Source of the DNA: an uncultured Chloroflexota bacterium
Lineage (GTDB): Bacteria; Chloroflexota; Dehalococcoidia; Lucifugimonadales; CAJXCD01
Length of the DNA stretch: 64,000 nt
Assembly: GCA_913051545.1 (NCBI GenBank)
Contig: CAJXCD010000001.1
Coordinates: 362,863 to 426,862 of the forward strand
Direction: 5' to 3'
Under the pieces are notes generated by a model. That model was given only the letters and a program-made list of their open reading frames with translations, did not search any database and was not told the origin of the DNA. The translations under genes and the position numbers were made by a program. Below are positions 26,514-36,689 of the stretch, piece after piece; position 1 is the first letter of the stretch, and each line of letters starts with the position of its first letter.

Positions 26514-27792
26514 TTTTCTCTGGTTGCCTCCGAGGATTTTTTGTAATAGTGACCGTTTCTATCTTTAAGCCTTTCATGTAGGACACTTCAAAATGTATGT
26601 TACTATGGTCAAATTGTTCCCCCTCAGTGGGTATATGGCCAAGTATGTTTAATACAAATCCAGCTACAGTCTCAAAATCACCTTCCGGCAATTTAATGCC
26701 AAGTTCGTCTGTGATTTCGTCTATACCCATGCCTCCATCCACTTGGAAGGTATTTTCTCCGATTGCTTCATATTCTTCTTCAGGTTGAATACCCTCCTCC
26801 CCTACTTTACCAGCAATTTCTTCCAGTAATTGCTTAAGGGTAACTAGGCCTGCGACTCCACCGTATTCGTCGACTGCTATTGCCATTTGATTACCAGATC
26901 TTCGGAGTTCATCAAAAAGTTCGGCGATACGCTTTGTTTCCGGAACGAAATAGGCATCTCTTATTGTTTCAGTAACGGGATCGTCGAAATCCATAGTGCG
27001 AGTAGCCATAGCTTTCAATAAGTCTTTCGCAGAAAGTATTCCGACCAGATTGTCGGCAGTTTCTTTAAATACGGGAAATCTGGTATGAGCGTGGCTCGCA
27101 TACATATCCAGGACGTGTGACAAAGAAGCGCCCCTTCCGACAGAAATTATATCGTTACGTGGTGTCATTATGTCCCTTACTTGTCGATCTCCGAATCTGA
27201 ATACACTTTCAAGCATCTCGGCTTCTTCTGGTTGAAAAGCCCCTTCCGCTTCGCCGACGTCTATAAGTGAAAGCAACTCCTCCTCAGTTATAGATGTTTC
27301 CAATTTTTTGTCCTTTTGTCCGATAGATAATATCTGTGTAATCCAATCCAACGCGGCTACTAAAGGGAGAAGGAAGACTTCGATAGTTTGAAGTGACCTA
27401 GCATAGGAAAACGCCAGACGTTCGGAATGACGGACTGCTAGAGTTTTCGGTAGCACCTCCCCAAATACAAGTAATATAGAGGTTCCTAGAATTGTTGCTA
27501 CGAGAACACCGGTTTGTGGATTCCCTAATGTCGAAACGGCTACTATAGTTATTGAGGCTGTGAATGCCACGTTCACTAAGTTATTACAGAGTAGGATTGT
27601 TGATAAGAGCCTACCAGGATTATCCAACATCTTTGATACTCTGCGAGCACTTACGTTTCCAATACTCACTAGGTGAGTGAGTCTAGCTGTGTTTTGAAGA
27701 GAGAGAAATGCCGATTCGGAACTTGAAAAGAATGCGGATAGCAGGATACAAATTGCCATTACAATTAAATTACCTGTATGTTCATCTAGCAT
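26506..27792 (-). CDS. CNNM/CorC-HlyC family membrane protein (DUF21-CBS)
   Basis: This is a membrane protein linked to divalent-cation (Mg/Co) handling. The DUF21 domain occupies about residues 1-180 with four hydrophobic helices (ILLSAFFSSSESAFLSLQNTARL, FGEVLPKTLAVRHSERLAF). A CBS pair follows (RDIMTPRNDIISVGRG, FPVFKETADNLVGILSAKDLL, MAIAVDEYGGVAGLVTLKQLLEEI). The CorC/HlyC C-terminal domain ends the protein (FQVDGGMGIDEITDELGIKLPEGDFETVAGFVL). AGGAG lies nine bases before the ATG. It heads a two-gene operon with tilS. Confidence 0.93.
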   Translation of the reverse strand: MLDEHTGNLIVMAICILLSAFFSSSESAFLSLQNTARLTHLVSIGNVSARRVSKMLDNPGRLLSTILLCNNLVNVAFTASITIVAVSTLGNPQTGVLVATILGTSILLVFGEVLPKTLAVRHSERLAFSYARSLQTIEVFLLPLVAALDWITQILSIGQKDKKLETSITEEELLSLIDVGEAEGAFQPEEAEMLESVFRFGDRQVRDIMTPRNDIISVGRGASLSHVLDMYASHAHTRFPVFKETADNLVGILSAKDLLKAMATRTMDFDDPVTETIRDAYFVPETKRIAELFDELRRSGNQMAIAVDEYGGVAGLVTLKQLLEEIAGKVGEEGIQPEEEYEAIGENTFQVDGGMGIDEITDELGIKLPEGDFETVAGFVLNILGHIPTEGEQFDHSNIHFEVSYMKGLKIETVTITKNPRRQPEKND

Positions 27793-28048
27793 AGAAAAAA
27801 ACTCCTAAGATTCTTTTTAAATATTGGATTGCTTTATAGGATTCGGCGATCTGCTTTTTCTCTGTTGAGAGGTATAATTTACGTACTCTGGATAGTTGCA
27901 CATCGATTTGATTATTCGACACACAATTATTTATGCATTGATGTGATTTGTGACCGTTGGGGTACTAGGATTATGGTTTTACTGCTAATATTTTGTATGT
28001 GACCGAGTTATCGATATGACTTTACGGCCATATCTTATTATCTTGTTT

Positions 28049-29101
28049 TCAATTTTTTTCAGATGTTTCAGGGTTTTTTGTTATTAAACTCGTTATCTCA
28101 CTGCTCACATCTTTGTGTTCCTTCAGGAAGGTTTTAGAATTTTCGCGTCCTTGACCCAGACGAGTTTCTTTAAACGAATAGAAAGAGCCGCTTTTTCTTA
28201 TATATCCCATAGACTCTCCTAGATCAATTATGTCACCTTCTTTACTGATGCCTTCGGCGAACATTATGTCAAATTCAGCTACTCGAAATGGAGGCGCCAC
28301 CTTGTTTTTTACTACTCGGGCCCTGACTCTAGATCCCATAATGTCGTTCCCTTGTTTGATTGATTCGATTCTACGAAGGTCAATCCGTACAGAACTGTAA
28401 AATTTTAGTGCCCTGCCTCCAGGGGTTACTTCCGGGTTCCCCCACACTACTCCAACCTTCTCTCTTATCTGGTTGATAAAAACAACTGCCGTATTTGAGC
28501 GATTTATTGCAGCAGTAAGTTTTCGGAGTGCCTGGGACATTAGTCGGGCCTGTAGTCCTACATGAGCGTCACCCATTTCTCCTTCCAATTCATTTTTTGG
28601 TACCAACGCAGCTACGCTGTCCACTACCACTATATCTAACGCACCGCTGCGTACAAGGTATTCACATATTTCCAAAGCTTGCTCTGCACTATCTGGTTGG
28701 GACACTAACAAATTTTCAGTATCCACACCACATTTTGCTGCATAATCTGCGTCCAGGGCATGTTCGGCATCTATGTATGCTGCTGTGCCACCGGCGATTT
28801 GGGCTTCTGCCATAACGTGGTGTGACAAAGTTGACTTTCCAGCGGACTCAGCTCCAAATATCTCTGTCACTCTGCCTCGAGGAATACCACTAATACCTAG
28901 AGCAACATCTAAAGACAGTGATCCTGTTGATATAGCATTGGCTTTAGTCTGTACAGGCACTTCTCCCAAGCGCATAACAGCACCAGCTCCGAACTGGCGA
29001 TCTATTTGACCCATGGCCAATTCTAGTGCCTTTTCTTTTTCTGCACCTGCACCGGACTTCTTACTCGTCAATTCAATTCCATAATGTTGATTTACGGACA
29101 C
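28049..29101 (-). CDS. recA: Recombinase A
   Basis: It forms the strand-exchange filament for homologous repair and triggers SOS autocleavage. [21 protein letters not shown] precedes the Walker [33 protein letters not shown] (Walker B), [35 protein letters not shown] (loop L2 region) and [15 protein letters not shown] follow. Length (350 aa) is normal. The start is GTG at 29101, giving MSVNQHYG. A plausible promoter is just upstream; I do not see a clear LexA box. Confidence 0.98.
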   Translation of the reverse strand: MSVNQHYGIELTSKKSGAGAEKEKALELAMGQIDRQFGAGAVMRLGEVPVQTKANAISTGSLSLDVALGISGIPRGRVTEIFGAESAGKSTLSHHVMAEAQIAGGTAAYIDAEHALDADYAAKCGVDTENLLVSQPDSAEQALEICEYLVRSGALDIVVVDSVAALVPKNELEGEMGDAHVGLQARLMSQALRKLTAAINRSNTAVVFINQIREKVGVVWGNPEVTPGGRALKFYSSVRIDLRRIESIKQGNDIMGSRVRARVVKNKVAPPFRVAEFDIMFAEGISKEGDIIDLGESMGYIRKSGSFYSFKETRLGQGRENSKTFLKEHKDVSSEITSLITKNPETSEKN

Positions 29102-29122
29102 AGGAACGTGTCTCTCGGCCCA

Positions 29123-29152
29123 ATTCTAGCACGTATGTTTCTAAATTCGCAA
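29123..29152 (-). promoter_or_regulatory. Predicted recA promoter
   Basis: On the minus strand TTGCGA (29147..29152) and TAGAAT (29123..29128) are 18 bp apart. The -10 box ends about 21 bp before the GTG start. No GAAC-N4-GTTC or similar LexA site overlaps it. Confidence 0.45.
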
Positions 29153-29256
29153 GGATGGTATAGCGGTAATGAAACATTTAGTCGTAGTTAATGAAGGGAT
29201 TATTGACCATGATTGACTTAGTTTAGATATGGCCATAAACTTTACCGTTAAGAACA

Positions 29257-29904
29257 ATGGTTGTTAGTAACACCCCAGCAATAGGCATTATTGCTACCGA
29301 AGAATCTCTTATACCAAGATTGAAAACTCTTACGGAGATTTATGGTGGCAAACCAGATATTCTTTCTATTACGGACAACATTTTGGATGGGCGCAAGGAG
29401 TCTGATGTAGAGGGTTTGATGTGTATTTCTCCTCCTACTGATAAAGTTTTAAAATTACTTAGTTCAGCTGTGGACATAGATTTACCTATTCTTGCAATCG
29501 GACCAGGGCTTGAAGCTCTCAATATTGTATTTGGGGGTACATCTGCTGTAGCTGTGGAAGGTCACGAACCAAAGGTAAAGGACGATCTTTTACAAGCCTC
29601 GAAGCATAGAATATACATAGCACCCGGGAGTAAATTAGCTGCTATTCTGGGCTCTGGTGGAGTTGTTATGGTTAACAGTCATCATAGATTAGGTTTACAT
29701 GAAGCACAGAAATCGTTGTCTCTGCTAGCTTCAGCATACTCTTTGAGTGACGGAGTAATAGAAGCAGTTGAAAGTCCAAGCCATTCTTGGATAATTGGAG
29801 TTCAATTTAGTCCGGATAGAAAACTTGAGGTTCCTCCTCAATTCGAACGCCTTTTTGGTTCTCTTGTTCATAGAGCGTCTATTAGACAGACATGTAGCCG
29901 TTAA
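29257..29904 (+). CDS. Glutamine amidotransferase-like (peptidase C26-type) pseudoenzyme
   Basis: The fold resembles class I glutamine amidotransferases of the gamma-glutamyl-GABA hydrolase kind. LPILAIGPGLEALNIVFGG corresponds to PILGICRGxQxLNVxxGG. VNSHHRLGLHEA and DGVIEAVESPSHSWIIGVQFSPD correspond to the conserved C-terminal end. Both key residues are changed: the nucleophile Cys is Gly82, and the His of GVQxHPE is Ser185. The enzyme should therefore be catalytically dead. The frame is intact (215 aa) and the protein well formed, so it may have a binding or regulatory role. It is divergent from recA and convergent with a DUF5343-like gene. The fold call comes from visual motif matching only. 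Confidence 0.65.
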   Translation: MVVSNTPAIGIIATEESLIPRLKTLTEIYGGKPDILSITDNILDGRKESDVEGLMCISPPTDKVLKLLSSAVDIDLPILAIGPGLEALNIVFGGTSAVAVEGHEPKVKDDLLQASKHRIYIAPGSKLAAILGSGGVVMVNSHHRLGLHEAQKSLSLLASAYSLSDGVIEAVESPSHSWIIGVQFSPDRKLEVPPQFERLFGSLVHRASIRQTCSR

Positions 29905-29951
29905 CCCTCGCAATAATTCAGACGAACTTATTAGTCGTATATTTAAATTAG

Positions 29952-30722
29952 TCACGATTCATAGTTTTGTGTTAAGTCAACTAATTTCATTATGAACTCT
30001 CTATCTTTGGCAGATAGCTTGAAAAGATCTAGTGATAGTTCAACTGTGACCGTTCCTCCGCTTTCAAGGTTTAATGACATTAGATTCCCCCGCATATTAT
30101 TTAATTGGATGATGTCTTGTTTAGGAATTGATTTGAAGTCTGAATCTTGAGTGCTGCGTACGATTTGACCTACAGTTGCCTGTCTAATCCTAGTAGATGG
30201 ACGGTTTGTTTTTGATATTCTAGTACGCGCCATTTTTTGGATGGAATTGGACATTGGGATTTCAGCATCTTTAGATGCATTCACGAAGAAAGACATAGCT
30301 TTTCTCAATGTGTGTCCGTCGATAGGATAAATACGAAACCACCCTTTTAGCATCGAAGGGGTAGCTCTGTCCAAATCCTTAAAAGCTATATTTACGTATG
30401 AGCGTTTCAATATTTCCCCGAGAATGAATTTGCGATCCTCAGGGATTGAATCTACAAGGGTATAAAGGTCTTGTGTGGGGCTTTCTCCTTGTACTAAACC
30501 AAGAAATCTGAGGGCGGCTATTAGCTGAGTGCCTGTACTCCCACTAAATTTAGATCTCCAAAACGACCGATCTAAACGTAACGGAACACCTTCTGCTCGA
30601 AGCCAATCCATTAAGGTTTTGAAAGTTGAGAAGCTCACGTAGGGCGGAGATATAATTTCGTTTGGTGTAATACTATGTTCCTGTTCCAACAAGCCACACT
30701 CCAGAAGAGGGTATTGAAACAA
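29952..30722 (-). CDS. DUF5343-like protein of unknown function
   Basis: The N-terminal half resembles DUF5343: PYVSFSTFKTLMDWLRAEGVPLRLDRS, then SGSTGTQLIAALRFLGLV and PTQDLYTLV. This looks like a small helical, possibly winged-helix, module. The middle (MLKGWFRIYPIDGHTLRKAMSFFVNASKDAEI) keeps the family pattern. A basic linker (TRISKTNRPSTRIRQ) follows, and the tail VELSLDLFKLSAKDREFIMKLVDL is a common end for such proteins. The track starts at TTG 30740. I prefer TTG 30722, where GGGAGAAG is eight bases upstream. The function is unknown. Confidence 0.6.
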   Translation of the reverse strand: MFQYPLLECGLLEQEHSITPNEIISPPYVSFSTFKTLMDWLRAEGVPLRLDRSFWRSKFSGSTGTQLIAALRFLGLVQGESPTQDLYTLVDSIPEDRKFILGEILKRSYVNIAFKDLDRATPSMLKGWFRIYPIDGHTLRKAMSFFVNASKDAEIPMSNSIQKMARTRISKTNRPSTRIRQATVGQIVRSTQDSDFKSIPKQDIIQLNNMRGNLMSLNLESGGTVTVELSLDLFKLSAKDREFIMKLVDLTQNYES

Positions 30723-30894
30723 GTATAGTACTTCTCCCAAAGTAATGCCACTTCATTATGGCATTACTCGGGACAATATTTGAAAATGATATGTGGCATC
30801 CGTAAAATGTTAACATGTCAGTTTTTAATCTGAACTGATACTAACGATCCTGACGGACGCCTTGAATGGTGTGTTAAGGGATCCCCCAAAGCAT

Positions 30895-30922
30895 CCAGGG
30901 CCCTGTCCCCCCAGGGCTCTGG
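30895..30922. other. GC-rich hairpin in the recA-gyrA gap
   Basis: CCAGGGCCCTG and CAGGGCTCTGG can form an 11-bp stem with one G-T pair around the loop TCCCCC. It stands out in AT-rich surroundings. The 450-bp gap (30723..31175) otherwise contains only the start region of the DUF5343-like gene and the gyrA leader. There is no T tract, so intrinsic termination is uncertain. Confidence 0.45.
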
Positions 30923-31175
30923 TAAAGGTGTTTTAGTGTAACGGTTTGGGTGTCGGCATACAAATATAATTCTGAGTGATTTAAATGAAAATTGAATAGG
31001 TGTCCAGAGTGTATTTTGTGGGCTTTTCTGTGAAAGCATGCAATCAGCGGTGTTTGTTGCAGTGATGCCATAGTGGAAGATATTCGTAAGTGCCAAAAAT
31101 AAATATAGTGCCACAATTCAAAAAAATAGTATAGAATATGAAACTGAAAAGTAAGAGTGTGTAAGGAGTATTTTA

Positions 31176-33686
31176 ATGGTTGGTAAGACCGAGTACGGAC
31201 TTGTCAGGTCCAGGCAGTTAGTCGAAGAGATGCAGGCCTCTTACATGGACTACGCTATGAGCGTGATAGTCTCCCGCGCCTTGCCTGACGTACGAGATGG
31301 TTTAAAGCCGGTTCAGCGCAGGATCTTGTACGCTATGCACGAATTAGGTATGAGGCCAAACTCCCAGTACAAGAAGAGCGCACGATTAGTTGGGGATGTG
31401 CTAGGTAAGTACCATCCCCATGGTGACGGCGCTGTTTATGATGCCATGGTTAGAATGGCGCAAGATTTCAGTATGAGAGTTCCCCTAGTTGATGGGCAGG
31501 GTAATTTTGGAAGTGTTGATAATGACCCTCCGGCCGCCATGAGGTATACAGAGGCTAGGCTTAGTGCTACTGCAGAGGAAATGCTGGATAGTCTGGATCA
31601 GGACACTGTAGATTTCATAGAAAATTACGATGGTAGCCAAACGGAGCCCTCTGTCTTGCCTGCAAAGCTCCCGAATTTGTTGGTGAATGGCGCTGCCGGG
31701 ATAGCTGTTGGTATGGCAACTAGTATCCCTCCGCACAACGCAACAGAGGTGTGCAACGGCATAGTTCACCTGATAGACAATCCGGAGGCTAGCGTAGATG
31801 ATTTGAATCAGAAGATTAAGGGGCCTGATTTTCCGACTGGTGCCACAATTATGGGTCGGGATGGAATTAGAAAGGCCTACGTTACTGGAAAAGGTCAGGT
31901 GATTGTACGTGCTACTGCAGAAATCGTAGAGCAAAAGCGTTCTAATAAGATGCAGTTAGTTGTTTCTGAGTTGCCTTATCAGGTAAATAAAGCTGGCCTT
32001 ATAGAAAAGATAGCTGCTCTTATGAAAACTAAGAGGCTTGACGGCATATCAGAGATTCGGGATGAATCAGACAGACAGGGGATGCGTATCGTGATGGATT
32101 TGCGGTCCGGGGCTCAAGGCTTAGTAATTCTAAACAATTTATACAAATTAACTCCCATGCAGAGTAGTTTCTCTATTAATATGCTGGCGTTGGCTGACGG
32201 CACCCCTAAAGTCATGGATCTTAAGCAGATGTTGCTCCACTACATTGATTTTAGGAGAGTAGTAGTCACTCGTAGGTCAGAGTATGAGTTAGCTAAAGCA
32301 CGTGCTAGGGCCCACATCTTAGAGGGTCTGCGGATCGCATTGGCTAATCTAGATGCGATCATCGCACTGATACGAAATGCTAAAGACGTAGAGACCGCTA
32401 GAGAAGGACTCATGTCATGGTATAGTCTTGATTTGGCTCAGGCTCAAGCCATACTGGACATGCAGCTAAGGCGCATATCCGGTTTAGAGCGCGAAAAAAT
32501 TGAGTCTGAATATACAACTCTCCAAGAAACCATAAAGATGCTTGATTCTCTTCTTTCTGATCCCGCGAAGGTTTTAGCTGAAGTGAGACAGGAAACTGAT
32601 GATCTAAAAAAAAGAGTTCGAGGGGCGCGGAGGACCTTTATTAGAGGTCCAGTTCAAGATTTCAAACGAGAAGAGTTAGAAGCACATGAGCAGGTGGTAG
32701 TGACATTAAGCAAAGATGGTTATATCAAGCGCATTCCTGCTAATACTTATCGCAATCAGCATCGTGGTGGTAGGGGTGTTTCTAGTATGAACACCAAAGA
32801 TGATGATCCGGTTAGGCACATACTGGTTGGTGACACACATGACACACTATTGTTTTTCACTAATACTGGAAGAGTGCTTCGTTTAACTTCCTATGAACTT
32901 CGTGCGGATACCTCTCGGAACACTAGGGGTGTACCGGTGGTAAATGTCGTGGCTCTTAAGGATAGAGAAAAAGTGAGCGCTATTGTTGGAGCTAGTAATT
33001 TGTCTGACAAAGATTTATTCCTGGTTTTGACAACTAGTACGGGACGGATTAAACGTGTTGCCCTAGAGGAATATAAGAACATTAACAGGGCCGGGCTGAT
33101 CACTATGATTTTGAAAAATAATGAAAATTTAGTAGGAGCTCTTTTGGCTAAAGAGGATGAAGACATGATACTGGTTACTGAGGGTGGGAAGTCTATTCGA
33201 TTCTCTGTTGCTGAAATCAGGGCTCGACATAGAGCTGCTGGAGGTGTGAAAGGAATTACTTTATCTCCTAAAGACAAAGTCGTCTCTTCAGATATAGTGG
33301 TTGCAGACAGCAAGCTTCTAGTAATAAGTAGGAATGGATTTGGAAAGCTCACGGACTTAAATAGATATAGGCGACAAGGACGGGGTGGTTCAGGTACTAA
33401 AACTTTGAATGTAACGAAAAAGACAGGGAAGCTTGCAGCAGCTCAAGTTATTGCAGATAGCGATGAGGTATATGTCCTGTCAGAAAAGGCTCAGGTCATA
33501 AGGACAAACCTAGCTGAGATACGAAGTACAGGACGGTCGGCTCAGGGTGTAACAATATTCAAGCCAAGTTCCGGGGATTTTGTTTCTTCAATAGCATGTG
33601 TTGGTGAGTTTGAAGTACCAGAGCCATCTGAAGAAATTATGGCGGCATTGATAAACGGTAAACAAAAAGAAAAAAAATCCTCCTAA
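31176..33686 (+). CDS. gyrA: DNA gyrase subunit A
   Basis: It is the breakage-reunion subunit that introduces negative supercoils. [28 protein letters not shown] starts the winged-helix domain. The active tyrosine is in [10 protein letters not shown]. The C-terminal pinwheel has six blades of the type [24 protein letters not shown] GyrA-box is present as QHRGGRG, which identifies gyrase rather than topoisomerase IV. In the quinolone-determining loop, [10 protein letters not shown] has Gly where E. coli has Ser83. AAGGAG precedes the ATG. Length is 836 aa. gyrB is not adjacent. Confidence 0.96.
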   Translation: MVGKTEYGLVRSRQLVEEMQASYMDYAMSVIVSRALPDVRDGLKPVQRRILYAMHELGMRPNSQYKKSARLVGDVLGKYHPHGDGAVYDAMVRMAQDFSMRVPLVDGQGNFGSVDNDPPAAMRYTEARLSATAEEMLDSLDQDTVDFIENYDGSQTEPSVLPAKLPNLLVNGAAGIAVGMATSIPPHNATEVCNGIVHLIDNPEASVDDLNQKIKGPDFPTGATIMGRDGIRKAYVTGKGQVIVRATAEIVEQKRSNKMQLVVSELPYQVNKAGLIEKIAALMKTKRLDGISEIRDESDRQGMRIVMDLRSGAQGLVILNNLYKLTPMQSSFSINMLALADGTPKVMDLKQMLLHYIDFRRVVVTRRSEYELAKARARAHILEGLRIALANLDAIIALIRNAKDVETAREGLMSWYSLDLAQAQAILDMQLRRISGLEREKIESEYTTLQETIKMLDSLLSDPAKVLAEVRQETDDLKKRVRGARRTFIRGPVQDFKREELEAHEQVVVTLSKDGYIKRIPANTYRNQHRGGRGVSSMNTKDDDPVRHILVGDTHDTLLFFTNTGRVLRLTSYELRADTSRNTRGVPVVNVVALKDREKVSAIVGASNLSDKDLFLVLTTSTGRIKRVALEEYKNINRAGLITMILKNNENLVGALLAKEDEDMILVTEGGKSIRFSVAEIRARHRAAGGVKGITLSPKDKVVSSDIVVADSKLLVISRNGFGKLTDLNRYRRQGRGGSGTKTLNVTKKTGKLAAAQVIADSDEVYVLSEKAQVIRTNLAEIRSTGRSAQGVTIFKPSSGDFVSSIACVGEFEVPEPSEEIMAALINGKQKEKKSS

Positions 33687-33780
33687 ATAGTTAGTATCAA
33701 TCTGACCTAATAAATTCTGTGGCGAAGCTATGGTGATGATCTAGGTATGAAAGCAATCTAGATCTGTATACTGTTAGGGT

Positions 33781-35091
33781 ATGATAAATTTCAAATCCCG
33801 ATCGAATCTCAATTGCCTGTTCACTTTATTATTAGTACTCTCCTCACTATTGTCAGAAGCATGCGTGTCAGGAGATAATTCTAGTAACTTACTAGTCACC
33901 GATGATACGTATGAACAAAGTGTGGTGGTGGAAACACCTACCGTTGATGGCCTAGCAAGTAAGTCATGGCAGATTTTGACGGCGCTTACAGAAGATTTTA
34001 GTCCTCGTACCAGTGCAACTGATGAAGAAAAACAGGTATCTGTTTTTCTTGAAAGTGAATTTAGACATATGGGGTTGATAACAGAAGTTCAAGCATTCAA
34101 CGTTGAGCTATTTGATCCTGATTCTGCATTTATGTACGTTAGTATTCCTAGATCAGAAGAAATTGATGCAAGTCCAATTTTCATGAGTGGTACAGGAGAA
34201 TCATCGGGGATACTTGTAGATGTTGGAAAGGCTCTGGAATCTGACCTAATAGGAAAGGATATTGATGGGAATATAGCATTGATACAAAGAGGTAAGATAA
34301 CTTTTCAGGATAAAGTATCTAATGTACTAGAGGAGGGAGCAGTAGGTGCAGTTATCTACAATAATGTGCCAGGGGGTTTCAACGCTAGACTATTAAACCA
34401 AGTTTCTATACCTGTCGTATCAATATCTAAGGAAAGTGGCATTGTCATAAAGAAGAGTATAGAAGTTCAGGAAATTGAGTCTACAATTTCCGTATCTGCC
34501 AGCCATCGGGAATCACGGAACATAATCGCTGAAAAGCCGGGGGAGGACCGAGAGGCTGGGGTTATTCTAATTGGTGCTCATTACGATACAGTGCCCAATA
34601 CACAGGGGGCTAATGATAACGGTTCTGGGATTTCCACTTTGTTTTCATTAGCTAATTTTATTAATGATAAATCTTACCCGTTCACTATAAGGTATGTAGC
34701 TTTTGGGTCAGAGGAGATTGGATTATTTGGAAGTAGGCATTACGTTAATTCTCTTACAGATGCTGAACTTGATAAAATAATCGCGATGATCAATTTTGAT
34801 GTAGTAGGATCAGGAGAATTCATAGAATTGATAGGCGATGATATTTTAGTTAACAGGGTGTTGGATTACGGCAATGCCAATAATCTTAGCATTGAGAGAG
34901 GAGTTGAATTAGATTGGGCTGCTAGTGACCACGCTCCGTTTAGTGAAGTAGGTGTACCGGTTCTATTCCTATTAGCGGATGATTTATCTAGAATTAACCA
35001 GCCCGGAGATGATCTGCAGTTTATTGATCCAATTTTGATGGGTACAGCGGCTATATCAGGTATAGCTTTGATAGAATCGTTTAATAAATGA
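33781..35091 (+). CDS. M28 family zinc aminopeptidase, lipoprotein with PA domain
   Basis: It is an exported peptidase. The N-terminus has a hydrophobic signal and a lipobox ending at Cys28 (LLSEAC). A PA insert (about residues 110-225: DIDGNIALIQRGKITFQDKVSNVLEEGAVGAVIYNN) precedes or interrupts the peptidase domain. Zinc ligands and catalytic residues are GAHYDTVPNTQGANDNGSG (H267, D269, Asp of AND), FGSEEIGLFGSRHY (Glu pair), INFDVVGSG (Asp) and ASDHAPFSEVGVPVLFL (His). All M28 residues are present, so it should be active on extracellular peptides. A gene for another exported protein follows. Confidence 0.9.
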   Translation: MINFKSRSNLNCLFTLLLVLSSLLSEACVSGDNSSNLLVTDDTYEQSVVVETPTVDGLASKSWQILTALTEDFSPRTSATDEEKQVSVFLESEFRHMGLITEVQAFNVELFDPDSAFMYVSIPRSEEIDASPIFMSGTGESSGILVDVGKALESDLIGKDIDGNIALIQRGKITFQDKVSNVLEEGAVGAVIYNNVPGGFNARLLNQVSIPVVSISKESGIVIKKSIEVQEIESTISVSASHRESRNIIAEKPGEDREAGVILIGAHYDTVPNTQGANDNGSGISTLFSLANFINDKSYPFTIRYVAFGSEEIGLFGSRHYVNSLTDAELDKIIAMINFDVVGSGEFIELIGDDILVNRVLDYGNANNLSIERGVELDWAASDHAPFSEVGVPVLFLLADDLSRINQPGDDLQFIDPILMGTAAISGIALIESFNK

Positions 35092-35163
35092 TATGTTTCA
35101 GAAATTGTCTATTAATTGTAGTAAATTTATTTTTGGCATCTATGATTAGATTTAAACACTCGC

Positions 35164-36666
35164 TTGGAGAGAAAAAAATCGATTCTAATGGATGATAGAA
35201 TGACAGGCAAAATTCATCCCAAAATGGTTGTAGGTTTTGTAATTGCAGCAATTGCAGTGTTACTAATGATTCCTATTTCCTGTACCTCAGCCGAAGAAAC
35301 GGTGTTCGAGCCTCTTCCACACAGGTCTATGCCTACTCCTGCTGCCAGAGCTACACCTACCTTTACCCCAATACCTGTGCCCACTCCGATGCCTACCGAA
35401 ACCGTTTTAGATATACCTGCTTCTTCTAGTCCGCCAGAGAGTGTGCATTGGGAGGACATACCTAAAACCTATAGTAATGCTTCAGAGAATATTTTGACCG
35501 CAGTTTTATATGAAGCAAGAGATGAATCTTTACTGGATCAGCCTAGGCTGGAAATAACTAATAGAGGTATAAAATGGGCCTTAAGGGTAACAGATCAACA
35601 GGGAAGCATGGTGGTATTGAATGGACAAAGCTTGGGTCGTTACACAAGTGTAGATAGCCCCACATTCAGTCCAGATGGGAAATCGTTTGCTTATATGGCT
35701 AGACGTGGTAAGGAAACATTTGTTGTACTTAATGGACAAGAATTAGATAAATTCGATTTAGTAGAAGACCTCGTTTTTAGTCCAGATGGGTCTCGGTTAG
35801 CCTATAATGCTTCTATTGGAGGTCAATCATTTGCAGTGATAGATAATGAACCATCAGATCTCTACGATTGGGTCGGGAAAGTAACTTTCAGTGGAGATGG
35901 TTCTAGGTATGCATTTGTGGTCGAGGATGAGGGGGAAATGTTTGTTGTTCTAGATGGTCAAGAAAGTAGTAAGTACGATTGGGTTGGTCGATTGATTTTT
36001 AGTTCAGATGGTTCAAGGTTCGCATATGTCGCTACCGAAGATCGATACAGTTTTATTGTATTAGATGGTAAGGCGCAAGAAACATTTGATTCTATCGATG
36101 AAGTAGTGTTTAGTTCTACGGGTTCCCATTTTGCCTTTTTGGCTCATAAGTCGCCTGACTCGTTTGTCGTATTAGATGGAGAACACCTAACATCATATGA
36201 AGCAGTAGCATTTTTATCATTTAGTCCAGATGGTTCGAGGTTCGCATACGCTGGGAAAAGAGGTGATACTTGGACTGCTGTGTTAGATGGCCAGGAAGTG
36301 GCTACTCATCAGATAGTTGATCGCCCTACATTCAGTTCAAATGGGTCAAGGTTTGGATTTGGCGTTCGTGAAGATGGGTTTTCATACGTAGTTATAGATG
36401 GACAGGCAAAACAGAAATTTGAAGGACCTTGGAGGCTGAGGCAGATATTATTTAGTTTAGATGGGTCTAGGTTGGCGTATCGTTTTAAAGATACTCAAAG
36501 TAAGGATTCAACAACTTCAATTATGGACGTAGTGGACGAGGAAATATTCCATCAGGTAGATAATGTAAAAATCAGTTCACCAGAATTTAGCCCTGACGGA
36601 CAGAAATTCGCAGTTTTGTTTCTGGATGCTGGTGGATTGAAAATCGTTTACAAATCTGGTCAGTAA
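35164..36666 (+). CDS. Exported beta-propeller repeat protein (WD40/TolB-like), probable lipoprotein
   Basis: An N-terminal hydrophobic segment ends in MIPISC, a possible lipobox (Cys40 from the TTG start, Cys32 from ATG 35188). A Thr-Pro linker follows (ARATPTFTPIPVPTPMPTE). From about residue 130 there are about nine repeats of 40-42 residues. Each has a form like FSPDGSRLAYNA or FSSDGSRFAYVA, then FVVLDGQE and a KYDWVG-type turn. This is the pattern of a TolB/WD40-like propeller with one blade per repeat. No enzymatic motif is seen, and a role in binding at the cell surface is inferred. The start is uncertain, TTG 35164 or ATG 35188. Confidence 0.75.
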   Translation: MERKKSILMDDRMTGKIHPKMVVGFVIAAIAVLLMIPISCTSAEETVFEPLPHRSMPTPAARATPTFTPIPVPTPMPTETVLDIPASSSPPESVHWEDIPKTYSNASENILTAVLYEARDESLLDQPRLEITNRGIKWALRVTDQQGSMVVLNGQSLGRYTSVDSPTFSPDGKSFAYMARRGKETFVVLNGQELDKFDLVEDLVFSPDGSRLAYNASIGGQSFAVIDNEPSDLYDWVGKVTFSGDGSRYAFVVEDEGEMFVVLDGQESSKYDWVGRLIFSSDGSRFAYVATEDRYSFIVLDGKAQETFDSIDEVVFSSTGSHFAFLAHKSPDSFVVLDGEHLTSYEAVAFLSFSPDGSRFAYAGKRGDTWTAVLDGQEVATHQIVDRPTFSSNGSRFGFGVREDGFSYVVIDGQAKQKFEGPWRLRQILFSLDGSRLAYRFKDTQSKDSTTSIMDVVDEEIFHQVDNVKISSPEFSPDGQKFAVLFLDAGGLKIVYKSGQ

Positions 36667-36689
36667 AATCATTAAGTTCAGGTAGAGTA

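Noticed and set aside
30818-31116. Two overlapping 80-98 aa minus-strand ORFs before gyrA
   Set aside because: No ribosome-binding site, no recognisable domain, and they cover the GC-rich hairpin. They look like chance frames in a leader region.
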